Below are positions 5,000 to 5,865 of a stretch of 5,865 nucleotides of DNA, one piece after another. The stretch is from Spirochaetes bacterium RIFOXYC1_FULL_54_7. Lineage in GTDB: Bacteria > Spirochaetota > Spirochaetia > Treponematales > UBA12059. The number at the start of each line of letters is the position of its first letter. Positions within the stretch are counted from its first letter, which is position 1. The stretch lies in contig MIBM01000300.1 of the NCBI GenBank assembly GCA_001830645.1, positions 972 to 6,836 on the forward strand, in the 5' to 3' direction. The position numbers and the translations under genes were made by a program. Under the pieces are notes generated by a model, which was not told where the DNA came from, searched no databases, and worked only from the letters and a program-made list of their open reading frames with translations.

Positions 5000-5865
5000 T
5001 GAGTGTCTCCAGAAAAGTAGTATCCCATCCGGTACTCACTACCATACTGTTCGCCCTCATCGGGATTGTAGCCATATTCACTCTGGGCGACATTGCTATA
5101 GACCTTTTCCCGAGTGTGGACAATCCCTTTCTCATGGTTCAGGCGACATACACCGGGGCCGGCCCCGAATCGGTTGAAAAAGAACTTACTGCAGTTCTTG
5201 AAAGCGCCCTTGTCAACGTAAGCGGCCTGAAGTCCCTCAGCTCCACTTCGTCTGAAGGCTCCGCAAATATCTCGATGGAGTTCGAGTATGGAACCAATCT
5301 GGAAACAGCGACCAATGACATACGTGATAAGCTGGACCGGGTGCGCAGGTCCCTGCCTGATGATGTAGATACCCCAAGCATCTTCAAGTTTGACATGACC
5401 CAGATGCCCATACTTCGTATCGCGATCCGCGGAAACCGTACTCCTGAGGATCTTAAAACCATAGCGGAAGACCTGGTACAGGGAAGGCTCGAACAGGTGA
5501 ATGGGGTTGCTCAGGCCAGTGTCACCGGAGGGAGGACCAGGATTGTCCGCGTCGAGCTGTCCCAGAACCGTCTGGACGCGTATAACCTGACGGTAAGCGA
5601 GGTTGCAGCCAGCCTTGCGGCGCAGAACATAGAGCTTGGTACGGGCAGTATCGAGGACGGTGGCCGGAACTACAATATCCGCACCACCGGAGAATTCGAA
5701 ACTGTCCAGGAAATAGCCGGAAGCCTCGTGGCACAGAAGAATGGCTACGGGGTACTGCTATCCGATCTCGGCACAGTACAGATGGGCCTGTCAGACAAGA
5801 CTTCGGCGGTCTACATCAATGGAGAGCCGGGGGTATATATAAACATCCAGAAACAGAGCGGCACC
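4999..5865 (+). CDS. RND-family efflux transporter (AcrB/BesB type), N-terminal 289 residues
   Basis: This inner-membrane pump would use the proton gradient to extrude substrates through the adaptor and channel. The ATG shares its A with the adaptor's TAA stop (TAATG), and the open frame continues past the window edge. RND proteins are usually about 1,000-1,050 residues, so about a quarter is visible. The N-terminus is typical: a short basic start and HPVLTT, then TM1 about 12-30. The family hallmark DIAIDLFPSVDNPFLMVQ (31-48) follows, then YTGAGPESVEKELTAVLESA (51-70), then LKSLSSTSSEGSANISMEFE (77-96). The porter-domain start has DIRDKLDRVRRSLPDDVDTP (107-126) and a second repeat from about 134. 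Residues to 289 lie in the periplasmic porter region; the proton-relay residues of TM4 and TM10 are beyond the edge. Gene order suggests a BesB-like drug exporter rather than a CusA-type metal exporter, but specificity cannot be read here. Confidence 0.94.
   Translation, partial: MSVSRKVVSHPVLTTILFALIGIVAIFTLGDIAIDLFPSVDNPFLMVQATYTGAGPESVEKELTAVLESALVNVSGLKSLSSTSSEGSANISMEFEYGTNLETATNDIRDKLDRVRRSLPDDVDTPSIFKFDMTQMPILRIAIRGNRTPEDLKTIAEDLVQGRLEQVNGVAQASVTGGRTRIVRVELSQNRLDAYNLTVSEVAASLAAQNIELGTGSIEDGGRNYNIRTTGEFETVQEIAGSLVAQKNGYGVLLSDLGTVQMGLSDKTSAVYINGEPGVYINIQKQSGT

Noticed and set aside
1..5865. CRISPR arrays, tRNA or rRNA genes, insertion sequences, attachment sites
   Set aside because: No repeat-spacer pattern, cloverleaf-like sequence, transposase frame or long terminal repeats were seen on reading both strands.

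Overview
The window holds the end of a DNA-repair gene and a divergent regulator/efflux locus. The best fit is a spirochaete (Spirochaetales). The pump genes run outer-membrane channel, adaptor, RND transporter, which is the order of the besCAB operon of Borrelia. The adaptor also lacks the alpha-helical hairpin, as Borrelia BesA does. The moderate-to-high GC content suggests a free-living or host-associated spirochaete outside Borrelia. This taxonomic call is inference from gene content and architecture.

Layout. 1-242 (+): last ~80 residues of UvrC, in DNA of about 70% GC. 243-374: a 132-base gap of about 50% GC that is unusually protein-like on both strands. 375-1775 (-): membrane sensor histidine kinase, overlapping by 4 bases the OmpR/PhoB-family response regulator at 1772-2479 (-). 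2480-2672: a 193-base divergent control region. 2673-3944 (+): TolC-family outer-membrane protein; 3941-4999 (+): periplasmic adaptor; 4999-5865 (+): first 289 residues of an RND transporter that runs off the right edge. The three pump genes overlap (4 bases, then 1 base) and each has a strong ribosome binding site, so they form one operon.

How it works together. The regulator and kinase genes are transcribed away from the pump genes across a shared control region. That region contains three direct heptamers exactly 11 bases apart (2552-2580), the geometry used by PhoB/OmpR-type regulators, just upstream of an extended -10 element for the pump operon. A 7-7-7 inverted repeat (2497-2517) lies over the -35 region of the best promoter for the regulator gene. 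The simplest model is an envelope-stress or drug-responsive two-component system controlling its neighbouring tripartite efflux pump and possibly itself. Substrate and signal cannot be read from the sequence.

Most notable points: the hairpin-less adaptor; the heptamer array; a regulator gene without a Shine-Dalgarno sequence whose promoter would start transcription at its ATG (leaderless mRNA); and the sharp composition break after uvrC.
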